DNA from: Nannocystaceae bacterium
GTDB lineage: Bacteria > Myxococcota_A > Polyangia > Nannocystales > Nannocystaceae
Direction: 5' to 3'
Assembly (NCBI GenBank): GCA_019694555.1
Contig: JAIBBS010000053.1
Coordinates: 1 to 45,134, forward strand
Length of the DNA: 45,134 nt
Position numbers and translations under genes: made by a program. Positions within the stretch are counted from its first letter, which is position 1, and each line of letters begins with the position of its first letter. The notes under the pieces were generated by a model. The model did not search any database, was not told where the DNA came from, and worked only from the letters and a program-made list of their open reading frames with translations. Shown piece by piece: positions 7,703 through 16,136 of the stretch.

Positions 7703-9247
7703 GTGCCGTCGTCCCGCTGCATCGGCCTGTGCCTGCTCGCGTTGGCCCTGGGGCCCTGCGCGTCGGCGGCCGCGGGGCCCCGGCGCAGCCGCGGCCGGGT
7801 CCCGCCGCCGATGCTCACGCCGGCGACCGCCGGCGCCGATCGTGTGCCCGCGGCAGCCCCGGGCGACGAGGACGACGACGACGGCGAGGGCGCCAAGGCG
7901 CTGCGGCTGGCCAGCGTGCGCATCATCGGCCGCGAGCAGGTCTCGGCGAGGCAGATCGGCGTGATCCTGCAGCGCGAGGGCCTGGTCGAGGGCGCCAACG
8001 TGCTGTGGCCGGCCGACGTCCGCATCGCCCGCGCACGCGATCGGCTGCGCGCGACCGGCTACTTCAAGTCGGTGACGCTGCGCGTGGTGCCGGTCGAGGA
8101 CGACCCGGCCGCGGTCGCGCTCGAGGTGGTGCTGGTCGAGCGCAGCTCGCTGACGCTGACCGAGCTGTACGCCGGATCGTCGCGCATGACCCCGTTCCAC
8201 GGCGGCCTCGCGGTCGAGGAGCGCAACTTCCTGGGCCGTGCGGTGCACGTCGGCGGCGCGCTGGTGTGGGGCACGCTGCCGCACATCGCCCAGAGCCGTC
8301 GGCAGCAGGCCTATCAGGTCTTCGCCGAGGCGCCGCGGCTGGGCGCCGCGCCGCTGGGGGTGCGCGCCTCGGCCTACGTGCTGTCGACCGCGGAGCCCTA
8401 CCGCGCCGCAGGGGCCGAGAACGATCCCGACCCGGCGAAGTTCCGCGCCGTCGACGTCGGTCGCTACGGCGGCACCGTGGGGCTGTTGTTCCCGGTGCTG
8501 CCGTCGCTGACGCTCGGCGTCGACTATCGCTTCGAGCGCGTCGACGCGGTGCTGCCCAGCCCGCCGCAGTGGGTGCGACCCGACGGCAGCCAGGTCGCGA
8601 TCGATCTGGGCCTGCACGACGGCCAGCGGCGGTTGACCTCGGCGCACTTCGGTCTGCTGTGGGACGCACGCGACGAGGTCGTGCTCGGAGGCAAGGGCGC
8701 GCGCGTGGCCCTCGATCTGCAGCTGTCGTCGCCGGCGGTCGGATCGCAGTACGAGTACGTCAAGCTCACCGTCGCCGGCGGCTACAACGTGCGGCTGCCG
8801 TGGCGCCACTGGCTGCGCCCGTCGGCCGCGGGCGGTCAGATCGCCGGGCGCGCGCCGGTGTTCGAGCGCTTCTACAGCGGCGATCTGAGCCCGTGGACGC
8901 CGGGCCGCGAGCTGGGCATCCGCTACTCGACCCGCAATCCCATCGACGTGTTCGGCACCGGCATCGACACGCGCACCTTCGGCACGCTGTTCGGCCGCTT
9001 CGATCTCGAGTACGCGATCCCGCTGTTCCGCCGCCTGCGGACCCGCGGCATCTACGGCGGCGATCTGTTCCTGAGCGCCGGCATCTTCACGCTCGTGGGT
9101 GACGCGGCCGAGCGCCGCGCGCGACGGCTCGCGCACGAGTCCGCCGCGCCGCTGGGCTTCGCCGCCAACGCGGGCCTGCGGCTCGACACCGCCGCGGGCA
9201 CCTTCAACCTCTCGATCGGCAACCTGCTGCGGAGGACGCCGCTGTGA
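7703..9247 (+). CDS. Omp85/BamA-TamA-like outer membrane protein with one POTRA-like domain
   Basis: The 514-residue product starts with a signal peptide (GTG start; hydrophobic CIGLCLLALALG, then CASAAAG). After a linker with an acidic run (DEDDDD) comes one POTRA-like fold at about residues 68-145 (RLASVRIIGREQVSARQIG ... RARDRLRATGYFKSVTLRV), then a beta-barrel of alternating strands with conserved-looking pieces such as EERNFLGRAVHVGG, LTLGVDYRFERV, and a C-terminal strand ending in a basic/hydrophobic RRTPL. BamA proteins have five POTRA domains and about 800 residues, so this is a short family member rather than the main BamA. It probably inserts or exports something at the outer membrane. 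GTG 9244 of the next gene overlaps its stop. Confidence 0.8.
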   Translation: MPSSRCIGLCLLALALGPCASAAAGPRRSRGRVPPPMLTPATAGADRVPAAAPGDEDDDDGEGAKALRLASVRIIGREQVSARQIGVILQREGLVEGANVLWPADVRIARARDRLRATGYFKSVTLRVVPVEDDPAAVALEVVLVERSSLTLTELYAGSSRMTPFHGGLAVEERNFLGRAVHVGGALVWGTLPHIAQSRRQQAYQVFAEAPRLGAAPLGVRASAYVLSTAEPYRAAGAENDPDPAKFRAVDVGRYGGTVGLLFPVLPSLTLGVDYRFERVDAVLPSPPQWVRPDGSQVAIDLGLHDGQRRLTSAHFGLLWDARDEVVLGGKGARVALDLQLSSPAVGSQYEYVKLTVAGGYNVRLPWRHWLRPSAAGGQIAGRAPVFERFYSGDLSPWTPGRELGIRYSTRNPIDVFGTGIDTRTFGTLFGRFDLEYAIPLFRRLRTRGIYGGDLFLSAGIFTLVGDAAERRARRLAHESAAPLGFAANAGLRLDTAAGTFNLSIGNLLRRTPL

Positions 9248-9873
9248 AGCGCCGCTCGTTCCTGCACGGCGCGATGGTGCTGCCGCTGGGCTACTACGCG
9301 CGGCCCGAGACCCTGCCGCTCAAGCGCGCCAGCTTCGAGGAGGTCGGCAGCGCCGTGCTCATGAGCTTGAGCCTGCCGGCGCTGTTCCGTCGCTACGATC
9401 GCGAGGCGCTCGAGTCGATCGACTCGGGCTTCGACACCACGCTGCAGTTCACGCTCAAGCTGTGGCAGCACGGCAGCCGCAAGCTGATCGAGACCCGCGA
9501 GGTGTTGGTGCGGATCCGCCGGGATCCGTGGAAGCGTCGCTACGTCGTCAGCACGCGCGAGGACGGCGTGTGGACCAAGCGCATCTTCACCGAGCGCGAC
9601 GCCGCGGTGGCCGCGGCGGTGAAGCTCGACCGCGTGCGCGTGGCCGCGGTCGCGTCGCTCGAGCGCGGTGAGGACGGGCCGTACTACTTCGCGACCGTGC
9701 TGGCGCTGCGCAACCCACTGGCGCCGGACGCCGACTTCGGCGGCGCGACCGGGGCCCAGGGCCGCGACCTCGAGTGGTTCGGTCGCCTGGTCGACGTGCT
9801 CGCAGGCGAGCGCCCCGAGGCCGAGGAGATCGTCCACGTCCGCACCAACCCCTTCTACCTGGTGCCGCGATGA
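9244..9873 (+). CDS. DUF4390-like secreted protein
   Basis: A 209-residue protein starting at GTG 9244 (GTGA overlap with the preceding stop) with a basic KRRSF N-terminus and a short hydrophobic stretch. The body resembles DUF4390: a region VLMSLSLPALFRRYDREALESIDSGFDTTLQF, then alternating charged strands (IETREVLVRIRRDPWKRRY) and a C-terminal EEIVHVRTNPFYLVPR. In many proteobacteria DUF4390 genes sit just before an NtrY-like kinase, and that is the case here: the kinase ATG overlaps this stop codon (ATGA). It may modulate the kinase's periplasmic sensing; that is inference from context. Confidence 0.75.
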   Translation: MKRRSFLHGAMVLPLGYYARPETLPLKRASFEEVGSAVLMSLSLPALFRRYDREALESIDSGFDTTLQFTLKLWQHGSRKLIETREVLVRIRRDPWKRRYVVSTREDGVWTKRIFTERDAAVAAAVKLDRVRVAAVASLERGEDGPYYFATVLALRNPLAPDADFGGATGAQGRDLEWFGRLVDVLAGERPEAEEIVHVRTNPFYLVPR

Positions 9874-11384
9874 CGTCGCCGCGCGCGAGCCTGCCGTGGT
9901 GGGGACGACTCGAGTCGCGCGTGGTCGCGGCGCTGGTGCTCATCGGCACGCTGTGCGTGGGCTCGTCGGCCTACCTCGTGCAGCTGACGGTGGCGTACTT
10001 CGACGCGCGCTGGGCCGGCGCGCTCGACCGCGCGCTGGTGGGCACCGACGACGCGGGCCACTTCCACGGCGAGCTGGTCGCGGCCAAGATCGCCGAGTAC
10101 GAGGCCCGCACCCGCGCGAGCGCGCTCGAGCTGGCGCTGGGCGATCGCGCGCCGTCGCCCGAGCCCGATCGCGCCCGCCTCGCCACGCTGCTGGCGCGCG
10201 AGCCCGACCTCGTGGGGCTGTCGCTGGTGCGCCCCGGGGGCGAGGCCGCGGAGGTCGATCGCGCCGACGCCTATCCCGAGGATCGCTTCGAGTGGTTCGA
10301 CGTGACCGCGCCGTTGGGTCCGGGCGCGGGCGCGCAGCTGCGCGCGGTCTACCGCATCGATCCGGCGATCGACGCCAAGCTGCAGGCCATCGGCACGACC
10401 CGCCGCGAGATCGGTCGGCAGCAGCGCGACAAGCACGAGATCGAGGCCGCGGTGATCCGCGTGATCGGCATCGCCAGCGCGGTGGTGCTGGTGGTCGCGT
10501 TGCTGGTCGGCCTGCTGCTCGCGCGTACGATCACGCGCAAGCTCGGACGACTCAGCGGTGTGATGTCGCGCGTGGCCCACGGCGAGCTCGCAGCGCGCGC
10601 CGACCTGGGCGGCAACGACGAGGTCGCGACCCTGGGCGCCGCGTTCAACCGCATGCTCGACGAGCTCGCCGCGGCGCAGGCCCGCGTCGCGTACCTGCAG
10701 CGCATCGGCGCGTGGCAGGAGATGGCCCGCCGCATCGCCCACGAGATCAAGAACCCGCTCACGCCGATCCAGCTCGCGGTGCAGCAGCTGCGCGACAAGG
10801 ACCCCGGGCTGTCGCCGGAGTTCAGCCGCACGCTGCGCAGCGCTGTCGAGATCGTCGAGGACGAGATCGAGGGGCTGCGGCGCATGGTCACCAGCTTCTC
10901 GCAGTTCGCCAAGGTGCCCGAGGTCCGGCTCGCGCGCACCGACGTCGGCAAGGTGCTCGAGGAGTTCGAGCGCGCCTACGGCCACCTGACCGAGCGCGCG
11001 GAGGATCAGCTCGCGGTCGCGCTGCCCGACGAGCCGCTCGCGATCGAGGGCGATCGCCAGCTGCTCAAGCAGGTGCTGGTCAACCTGGTCGAAAACGCGG
11101 TGCTGTCGGCGCGCGAGGCCGGCCGCGACCCCGTGCGCGTGGCGGTGTCGACCGAACGCAGCGCCACGTCGGTCGCGCTGCACGTCGACGACAACGGCCC
11201 CGGCGTGCCGGTGGAGCTGCGCGAGCGGGTGTTCGAGCCCTACCAGACCACCCGCGCGCAGGGCACCGGCCTGGGCCTGGCGATCGTGAAGAAGATCGTG
11301 CTCGACCACGGCGGCGAGGTCTCGGTGCAGGCGAGCCCGCTGGGCGGCGCGCGCTTCACCGTGCGCCTGCCGCTGTCGCGCTGA
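9870..11384 (+). CDS. NtrY-like membrane sensor histidine kinase
   Basis: 504 residues. TM1 is at about 18-37, a periplasmic domain spans 38-193, TM2 is at about 194-218, followed by a HAMP linker (LARTITRKLGRLSGVMSRVAHGE). The phospho-acceptor is His291 in RRIAHEIKNPLTPIQLA, the HEIKNPLTPIQL box being typical of NtrY kinases. ATP-binding motifs follow: VNLVENAV (N box), HVDDNGPGVP (G1) and GTGLGLAIVKKI (G2). All catalytic residues look intact. It is the third gene of a coupled unit with the Omp85-like and DUF4390 genes, which suggests it senses the envelope. No response regulator is downstream; the divergent receiver at 7225-7605 is the nearest. Confidence 0.92.
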   Translation: MTSPRASLPWWGRLESRVVAALVLIGTLCVGSSAYLVQLTVAYFDARWAGALDRALVGTDDAGHFHGELVAAKIAEYEARTRASALELALGDRAPSPEPDRARLATLLAREPDLVGLSLVRPGGEAAEVDRADAYPEDRFEWFDVTAPLGPGAGAQLRAVYRIDPAIDAKLQAIGTTRREIGRQQRDKHEIEAAVIRVIGIASAVVLVVALLVGLLLARTITRKLGRLSGVMSRVAHGELAARADLGGNDEVATLGAAFNRMLDELAAAQARVAYLQRIGAWQEMARRIAHEIKNPLTPIQLAVQQLRDKDPGLSPEFSRTLRSAVEIVEDEIEGLRRMVTSFSQFAKVPEVRLARTDVGKVLEEFERAYGHLTERAEDQLAVALPDEPLAIEGDRQLLKQVLVNLVENAVLSAREAGRDPVRVAVSTERSATSVALHVDDNGPGVPVELRERVFEPYQTTRAQGTGLGLAIVKKIVLDHGGEVSVQASPLGGARFTVRLPLSR

Positions 11385-11411
11385 GCGCGGGCACGCGCCC
11401 GGGAAATTCGG

Positions 11412-11417
11412 CATGCT
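11412..11417 (+). promoter_or_regulatory. -10-like box CATGCT for hydrolase/NTAQ1 pair
   Basis: CATGCT ends 8 nt before ATG 11426 and differs by one base from the TATGCT boxes found before other genes here. A GGGC-ACGC-GCCC dyad lies at 11389-11400. Confidence 0.35.
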
Positions 11418-11425
11418 CGCACGGC

Positions 11426-12292
11426 ATGGCGTGGAGCGAGCTCGAGATCGAGATCGAAGGCGGCACCATCGCCGCGCGCGCGTGGGGCCCACCCGACGGA
11501 CGTCCGGTGCTGTGCCTGCACGGCTGGCTCGACAACGCGGCCAGCTTCGAGACGTTGGTGCCGGCGCTGGCGTCACGCTCGGGCCCGCATCGCTTCGTGG
11601 CGATCGACCTGCCGGGTCACGGTCACTCGAGCCATCGCGCCGCCGGTGCGAGCTACCTCTTCATCGACGCGGTCGCCGACGTCGCGGCGGTCCGCCACGC
11701 GCTGGGCTGGTCGCGCTGCGTGCTCATGGGCCACTCGCTCGGCGCGGCGATCGCCTGCTGTCTCGCCGGCGCCGAGCCCGATCGCGCGCAGGCCGTGATC
11801 GCGATCGAAGGCCTGGGCCCGATGACCGACGATCCGGCGCAGGCGCCCACGCGGCTGGCCGCCGCGCTCGAGGAGGCCCGCAGCAAGCGCGGCAAGCAGC
11901 CGCCGGTGCACCCCGACCTCGAGGCCGCGGCGACGCGGCTGGCCCAAGGCGTGATGCGGCTGTCGCTGCCGGCGGCGCGGATCCTGTGCGCGCGCGGGCT
12001 CGCGGCGGTCGACGGCGGCGTGCGCTGGCGCGCCGATCCGCGGCTGCGCTGGCAGTCGCGGCTGCGGCTGACCGAGCCGCAGGTGATCGCGTTTCTGTCC
12101 GCCATCGTCGCGCCGGTGCTGTTCGTGCGCGCGCAGGAGGGCTTCTTCTTCGTCGATGGCGAACCGCTGCGACAGCGCATGGACTGCATCCGCGCGCTGT
12201 CGACGGTGTCGCTGCCGGGCACGCACCACCTCCACCTCGACGCGCCCGAGCCGGTCGCCGACGCGATCGCAGGCTTTCTCGCGGGCAGCTGA
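11426..12292 (+). CDS. Alpha/beta hydrolase
   Basis: A 288-residue alpha/beta-hydrolase fold protein. Visible motifs are the oxyanion strand LCLHGWLDNAASF, the DLPGHGHSS turn, the nucleophile elbow MGHSLGAAIA, and a late LPGTHHLHLDAPE that supplies the catalytic His. The Asp is probably near residue 240. The substrate is unknown; it could be an ester, peptide or amide. Its stop codon shares one base with the ATG of the next gene (TGATG), so it is translationally coupled to the N-terminal glutamine amidohydrolase. No signal peptide is seen, so it is probably cytoplasmic. ATG 11426 was chosen over upstream codons because it follows a promoter-like box and starts the domain. Confidence 0.9.
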   Translation: MAWSELEIEIEGGTIAARAWGPPDGRPVLCLHGWLDNAASFETLVPALASRSGPHRFVAIDLPGHGHSSHRAAGASYLFIDAVADVAAVRHALGWSRCVLMGHSLGAAIACCLAGAEPDRAQAVIAIEGLGPMTDDPAQAPTRLAAALEEARSKRGKQPPVHPDLEAAATRLAQGVMRLSLPAARILCARGLAAVDGGVRWRADPRLRWQSRLRLTEPQVIAFLSAIVAPVLFVRAQEGFFFVDGEPLRQRMDCIRALSTVSLPGTHHLHLDAPEPVADAIAGFLAGS

Positions 12293-12837
12293 TGCGGGCC
12301 GAGCACGATGCACCGTACTGGTGCGAGGAGAACGCGTGGCACCTGTGTGCCGACGCGCGGTTGGCCTCGCATCGCGTCGACGTGATCGTCGTCAGCAATC
12401 CCGCGCGGCAGGTCGCGCTGTTCCACCAGCGCGCGGCGCCGCACCCGGCCGCGCCGGTGGTGTGGGACTATCACGTGCTGCTGGGCTCGCGCGACGACCA
12501 GGGGCGCACGTGGATCTGGGACCTCGACACGCGGCTGGAGTTTCCCGCGGACGCGCGCGCGTGGCTGCACGCGACCGTGCGCGCGCTGCCGGGCGTGCCC
12601 GCGGCCCGCTTCCGCGCCGTGCCGGCGTCGCAGTACCGCGCGCACTTCGGCTCGGATCGCTCGCACATGCGCGGCCGCGACGGCGCGTGGCTGCAACCGC
12701 CGCCGCCGTGGCCGCCGATCGGCGCGAGCCACCGCCTCGATGCGTTGCTCGCGTTCGACGACGACGCGTTCGGTCCGTGGCTCGACGACGCCGACGCGCT
12801 GCAGCGCTGGCTCGCGCGCGACGACGACACCGGCTGA
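12292..12837 (+). CDS. Protein N-terminal glutamine amidohydrolase (NTAQ1/WDYHV type)
   Basis: A 181-residue protein closely resembling eukaryotic NTAQ1, which deamidates N-terminal Gln of proteins to Glu, feeding the N-degron pathway. The family signatures are all present: YWCEENAW with the nucleophile Cys11, VVWDYHVLLG with His61, and WIWDLDTRLEFP with Asp77. The Cys-His and His-Asp spacings (50 and 16) agree with my recollection of human NTAQ1 (Cys28, His81, Asp97). SDRSHMRGRDGAW and LQPPPPWPPI complete the match. In bacteria Glu-bearing N-termini can be extended with Leu by a Bpt-type transferase and delivered to ClpS/ClpAP; neither gene is in this window. It is coupled to the hydrolase upstream and convergent with the enoyl-CoA hydratase only 9 bp away. 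Confidence 0.93.
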   Translation: MRAEHDAPYWCEENAWHLCADARLASHRVDVIVVSNPARQVALFHQRAAPHPAAPVVWDYHVLLGSRDDQGRTWIWDLDTRLEFPADARAWLHATVRALPGVPAARFRAVPASQYRAHFGSDRSHMRGRDGAWLQPPPPWPPIGASHRLDALLAFDDDAFGPWLDDADALQRWLARDDDTG

Positions 12838-12846
12838 GGCACGACG

Positions 12847-13617
12847 TCAGCCCGCGTCGCCCTGGCCGTGGCGGCCCGCGCCGTCGCGGAAGCGCTGCGG
12901 CCCGGCCACGAAGTCGGCCGCACGCAGCACCTGGGTGCCGCACTCGAACTCGTGGCGCAGCGCCTCGAGCAGCGGCAGGCCCAGCCCGCCGTAGACCGCC
13001 CGCCGATCGCTGCGCAGGCACAGCTGCGGCAGTGCGGCGATCTCGGCCGCGAGGGCCTCGGCGCCCACGCGCGCCTGGCCCGGCGCGACCACGCGGTCGA
13101 CCAGGCCGATCGCGTGGGCTTCGGTCGCCGCCACGGCGCGGCCGGTGAGGATGAGATCGAGCGCGCGGCCCAGCCCGATCACGTGGGGCAGCCGCACGGT
13201 GCCGCCGTCGATGAGCGGCACACCGAAGCGGCGGCAGAACACTCCCAGCGTCGCGTCCGATTCCATCACCCGCAGATCGCACCACAGCGCCAGCTCCATC
13301 CCGCCGGCGACCGCGTAGCCGGCGATCGCGGCGATGACCGGCTTGTCGAGGATCATGCGCGTGGGTCCCATCGGCCCGTCGCCGTCGTGCGCGAGGCGGT
13401 TGGGCCGGCCCTCGGCGATGGCGCGCAGATCGGCGCCGGCGCAGAAGTGGCCGTGCTCGCCCCACAGCACCGCGACCTTCGCGGTGTCGTCGGCTTCGAA
13501 CGCCCGGAACTGATCGGCCAGCGCCGCGGCGGTGTCGCGATCGACGGCGTTGCGCACGTCGGGGCGCGACAGCACGATGGTGGTGACGGGGCCGTTGCGC
13601 TCGCTGCGGACGCTCAT
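12847..13617 (-). CDS. Enoyl-CoA hydratase/isomerase family protein (crotonase fold)
   Basis: 256 residues with crotonase motifs: LSRPDVRNAVD, the first oxyanion-hole segment FCAGADLRAI, the second AIAGYAVAGGMELALWCDLRV, and FGVPLIDGGTVRLPHVIG, in which the usual catalytic Glu at the GxxP-E/D position is replaced in context by Asp (LIDGG). Such proteins hydrate, isomerise or cleave acyl-CoA thioesters; which reaction is done cannot be told. The tail after residue 240 is rich in Gly and polar. The gene is 46 bp downstream of tsaB on the same strand and may be read through with it. A GC dyad or T-run is not seen between them. Confidence 0.9.
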   Translation of the reverse strand: MSVRSERNGPVTTIVLSRPDVRNAVDRDTAAALADQFRAFEADDTAKVAVLWGEHGHFCAGADLRAIAEGRPNRLAHDGDGPMGPTRMILDKPVIAAIAGYAVAGGMELALWCDLRVMESDATLGVFCRRFGVPLIDGGTVRLPHVIGLGRALDLILTGRAVAATEAHAIGLVDRVVAPGQARVGAEALAAEIAALPQLCLRSDRRAVYGGLGLPLLEALRHEFECGTQVLRAADFVAGPQRFRDGAGRHGQGDAG

Positions 13618-13663
13618 CGTGGCGTCAGCGTCGCACGACGCGGGCCGTCGCGCGCGGGCGAGG

Positions 13664-14383
13664 TCACAGGTGCGGGTTGCGGAACGCCGGCCGGCGCGGC
13701 GTGTTCACGCCGAGCTCGGCGTAGCTGTCGCGCAGGTACACTGCCTGCACCGCCGCCGCCGGCATCGGCTCGGCGCTCGCGAGCGCGGCCCGCCACAGCC
13801 CGGTCGGGCTGGGGCCGGCCAGGGGCTGCAGCTGCAGCCCGGCGAGCGCGTCGGCCCACGGCGTCACGCCCGGACCGATCGCGATCGTGGCCGTGGCCGC
13901 GGCCTCGCGCACCGTCGCGATCGCGGCGCAGCGCGGCGTCAGCTGCAGCTGCGGTCCTCGTCGGGTCGCGGTGTAGCTCGCGGCATAGACCTCGCCGCGG
14001 CGCGCGTCGAGCAGCGCGAGCACCTCGGTGGTGTCGTCGACCGGCGCGGCGACGCTGGCTGCGACCGCGGCCAGCGTCGAGCACGGGCGCAGCGGCAGGC
14101 CACAGCCCGCCGCGAGGCCCTTGGCGGTGGCCAGGGCCACGCGCGTGCCGGTGAAGGTGCCGGGCCCGACGCCGCAGGCGATCGCGCCGAGCTCACGCGC
14201 GCCGATGCCGACCGCCGCGAGCGCCGCGGCGATGCGCAGGTGCAGGCGCGCCGAGGCCTGGTTGGCGCCCTCGTCCTCGACGTCGGCGTGCAGCGTCGCA
14301 TCGGCGCCGTCGTCGACGCGACCCACGACCACGACGCTGCACGTCGTCGACGCATCGAGCGCGAGCATCCACGGCGAGGCCAT
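13664..14383 (-). CDS. tsaB: tRNA threonylcarbamoyladenosine biosynthesis protein TsaB
   Basis: 239 residues. TsaB is the partner of TsaD/TsaE in making t6A37 of ANN-decoding tRNAs, an essential cytoplasmic step. The N-terminal ASKHA strand reads LALDASTTCSVVVVG and the diagnostic segment is GVGPGTFTGTRVALATAKGLA at about residues 65-85, followed by ALLDARRGEVYAASY. The C-terminus (AVYLRDSYAEL) resembles the PxYLR motif of TsaB. Length is typical. ATG 14383 lies 5 nt after the stop of the rseP-like gene, so the two form an operon. Confidence 0.92.
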   Translation of the reverse strand: MASPWMLALDASTTCSVVVVGRVDDGADATLHADVEDEGANQASARLHLRIAAALAAVGIGARELGAIACGVGPGTFTGTRVALATAKGLAAGCGLPLRPCSTLAAVAASVAAPVDDTTEVLALLDARRGEVYAASYTATRRGPQLQLTPRCAAIATVREAAATATIAIGPGVTPWADALAGLQLQPLAGPSPTGLWRAALASAEPMPAAAVQAVYLRDSYAELGVNTPRRPAFRNPHL

Positions 14384-14388
14384 CGCGC

Positions 14389-16014
14389 TCACATCCAGTA
14401 GCGCAGGATGTCGTTGCGCGCCGCGATCAGCAGCAACAACAAGATGACGACCAAGCCGATCGCGCTGGCGATCTCCCGCGCGCGCTGGCCCAGCGGCCGG
14501 CGGCGGATGGCCTCGACGGTGAAGAACAGCAGGTGGCCGCCATCGAGGATCGGGATCGGCAGCAGGTTCACGAAGCCGAGGTTCACGCTGAGCAGCGCCA
14601 CCAGCAGCAGGAACTCGCCCGGGCCCTGTTCGGCCGCGGTGCCGGCGACCTTGAACAACCCGACGACGCTCGAGAGGTCCTCGACGCCGCGCTCGAACGT
14701 CACCATCTGCACCAGCGTGGTCCACATCATCGAGATGACCGCGCCGGTCTCCTCGACCGCGGAGCCCAGCGCGTAGGTGAAGCGGCCGCGGATGGGCTCG
14801 GGCTCCGAGGTGTAGATCTTCGCGAACGGGTGCGCGCCGAACCACAGCTGCTGGCGGTCCTGCTGGTAGATGTCGCGCCACGTGCGGGTCTCGAGCTGCA
14901 GCGTGGTGGTGCGCGGGGCCTCGCCGGGGCTCTGCAGCTCGAGCTGCATGGGCTCGTCGCGTCGCTGCGAGACCACGTCCGCGAGCACCTCCCACTGGCC
15001 CGTGGCGGTGCCGTCGATCGACAGCACGCGGTCGCCCGCATGCAGGCCCGCGCGATCGGCCGGCGAGCCCGGCTCGACGCTGCGCACGAAGCTGTTCGCT
15101 GGAAGGATGCCGGTGCCGCTGCCGTCCTTGCCCGGCAGCAGCTGCGCGTGCGACGACTCGTACCACAGCAGCGTGCCCAGCGGCGACGGCACCGGATGGG
15201 CGCGCAGGAACGTCAGACGCACCAGCGCGCCGCCGGTGCCCTGCAACATCCGCTGCAGCTCCTCGGCGGTGCGCACGGGTTCGCCGTTGATCGACGTGAT
15301 GGTGTCGCCGGTGCGCAAGCCCTCGCGGTACGCCGGCGAGTCGGTGTCGATGATGCCGATCTGCGGCGCATAGAAGCCCGCGAGCACGCCCAGGCGCCCC
15401 ACCGGCGTCGCCACGCCCAGCGCGTTGCGGCTCATCTTCTTGGTCGGCGTGACGGTGCGGTCGAGCCGCTTGCCGTCGCGCTCGATCTGCACCCGCAGGT
15501 CCACGCCGGGCGCTTCGGCGATGGCCTGGCTCATCTCTTTCCACGAGCGGATGTCGTGGCCGTCGATCGCGACGATGCGGTCGCCCTGCACCAGCCCCGC
15601 CTGATCGGCGGCCGAGCCCTGCACGACGGTGCCGATCACCGCGGGCGTGAGCGTGGTGTGCTGCAGGAAGAAGAAGAAGTAGACCAGGATCGGCAGCAGC
15701 AGGTTCGCCAGCGGCCCCGCGCCCAGCACGAAGTAGCGCGCCCACAGCGGCTTGTTCGACAGCGCGCGGTCTTGATCGGCGGCCGGGATGTCCTCCTGCC
15801 CGCCCTGACCCAGCATCGAGACGTAGCCGCCCAGGGGGATGGGCGCGAGGCAGTACTCGGTCTCGCCGAAGCGCACGCGCAGCAGTGCCGGCCCGAAGCC
15901 GATCGAGAAGCGCATCACCTTGACGTCGACGAGCTTCGCCGCGACCAGGTGCCCGAGCTCGTGCACGAAGATCAGCGGCCCGATGAGCAAGATGAACGCC
16001 CAGAGGTTGCCCAT
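14389..16014 (-). CDS. rseP: RseP/site-2 protease family zinc metalloprotease with three PDZ domains
   Basis: 541 residues, longer than the usual 420-460. The intramembrane protease core has HELGH (His18, Glu19, His22) in the first membrane helix and NLLPIPILDGGHLLFF near residue 490, supplying the third zinc ligand. Between them are three PDZ-like units, each with a hydrophobic-pocket repeat: ADQAGLVQGDRIVAIDG, AYREGLRTGDTITSING, and ADRAGLHAGDRVLSIDG; typical RseP has two. The enzyme cleaves membrane-bound anti-sigma factors or signal-peptide remnants. I chose ATG 16014 over the upstream ATG 16029 because a TATGCT box covers 16030-16025, leaving 10 nt to 16014. tsaB follows after 5 nt. Confidence 0.92.
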   Translation of the reverse strand: MGNLWAFILLIGPLIFVHELGHLVAAKLVDVKVMRFSIGFGPALLRVRFGETEYCLAPIPLGGYVSMLGQGGQEDIPAADQDRALSNKPLWARYFVLGAGPLANLLLPILVYFFFFLQHTTLTPAVIGTVVQGSAADQAGLVQGDRIVAIDGHDIRSWKEMSQAIAEAPGVDLRVQIERDGKRLDRTVTPTKKMSRNALGVATPVGRLGVLAGFYAPQIGIIDTDSPAYREGLRTGDTITSINGEPVRTAEELQRMLQGTGGALVRLTFLRAHPVPSPLGTLLWYESSHAQLLPGKDGSGTGILPANSFVRSVEPGSPADRAGLHAGDRVLSIDGTATGQWEVLADVVSQRRDEPMQLELQSPGEAPRTTTLQLETRTWRDIYQQDRQQLWFGAHPFAKIYTSEPEPIRGRFTYALGSAVEETGAVISMMWTTLVQMVTFERGVEDLSSVVGLFKVAGTAAEQGPGEFLLLVALLSVNLGFVNLLPIPILDGGHLLFFTVEAIRRRPLGQRAREIASAIGLVVILLLLLIAARNDILRYWM

Positions 16015-16024
16015 CGCGGGCTCC

Positions 16025-16030
16025 AGCATA
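16025..16030 (-). promoter_or_regulatory. -10-like box TATGCT for rseP-tsaB
   Basis: On the minus strand TATGCT ends 10 nt before ATG 16014; it overlaps the alternative upstream ATG 16029, which argues against that start. Confidence 0.5.
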
Positions 16031-16121
16031 GCAGGGGCTGCGGCGGGCTGCGACGTCGCCCGCCCGCGTCCGGCGCCCCGGCGCCGGGCCCCGGTGCTTT
16101 TCCGCTGCCGGGCCTTCGCGC

Positions 16122-16127
16122 TAGCAT
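16122..16127 (+). promoter_or_regulatory. -10-like box TAGCAT
   Basis: TAGCAT ends 9 nt before GTG 16137. A TTTTCC at 16098-16103 with an 18-nt spacer is a possible -35. Confidence 0.45.
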
Positions 16128-16136
16128 CGTCGCGGC

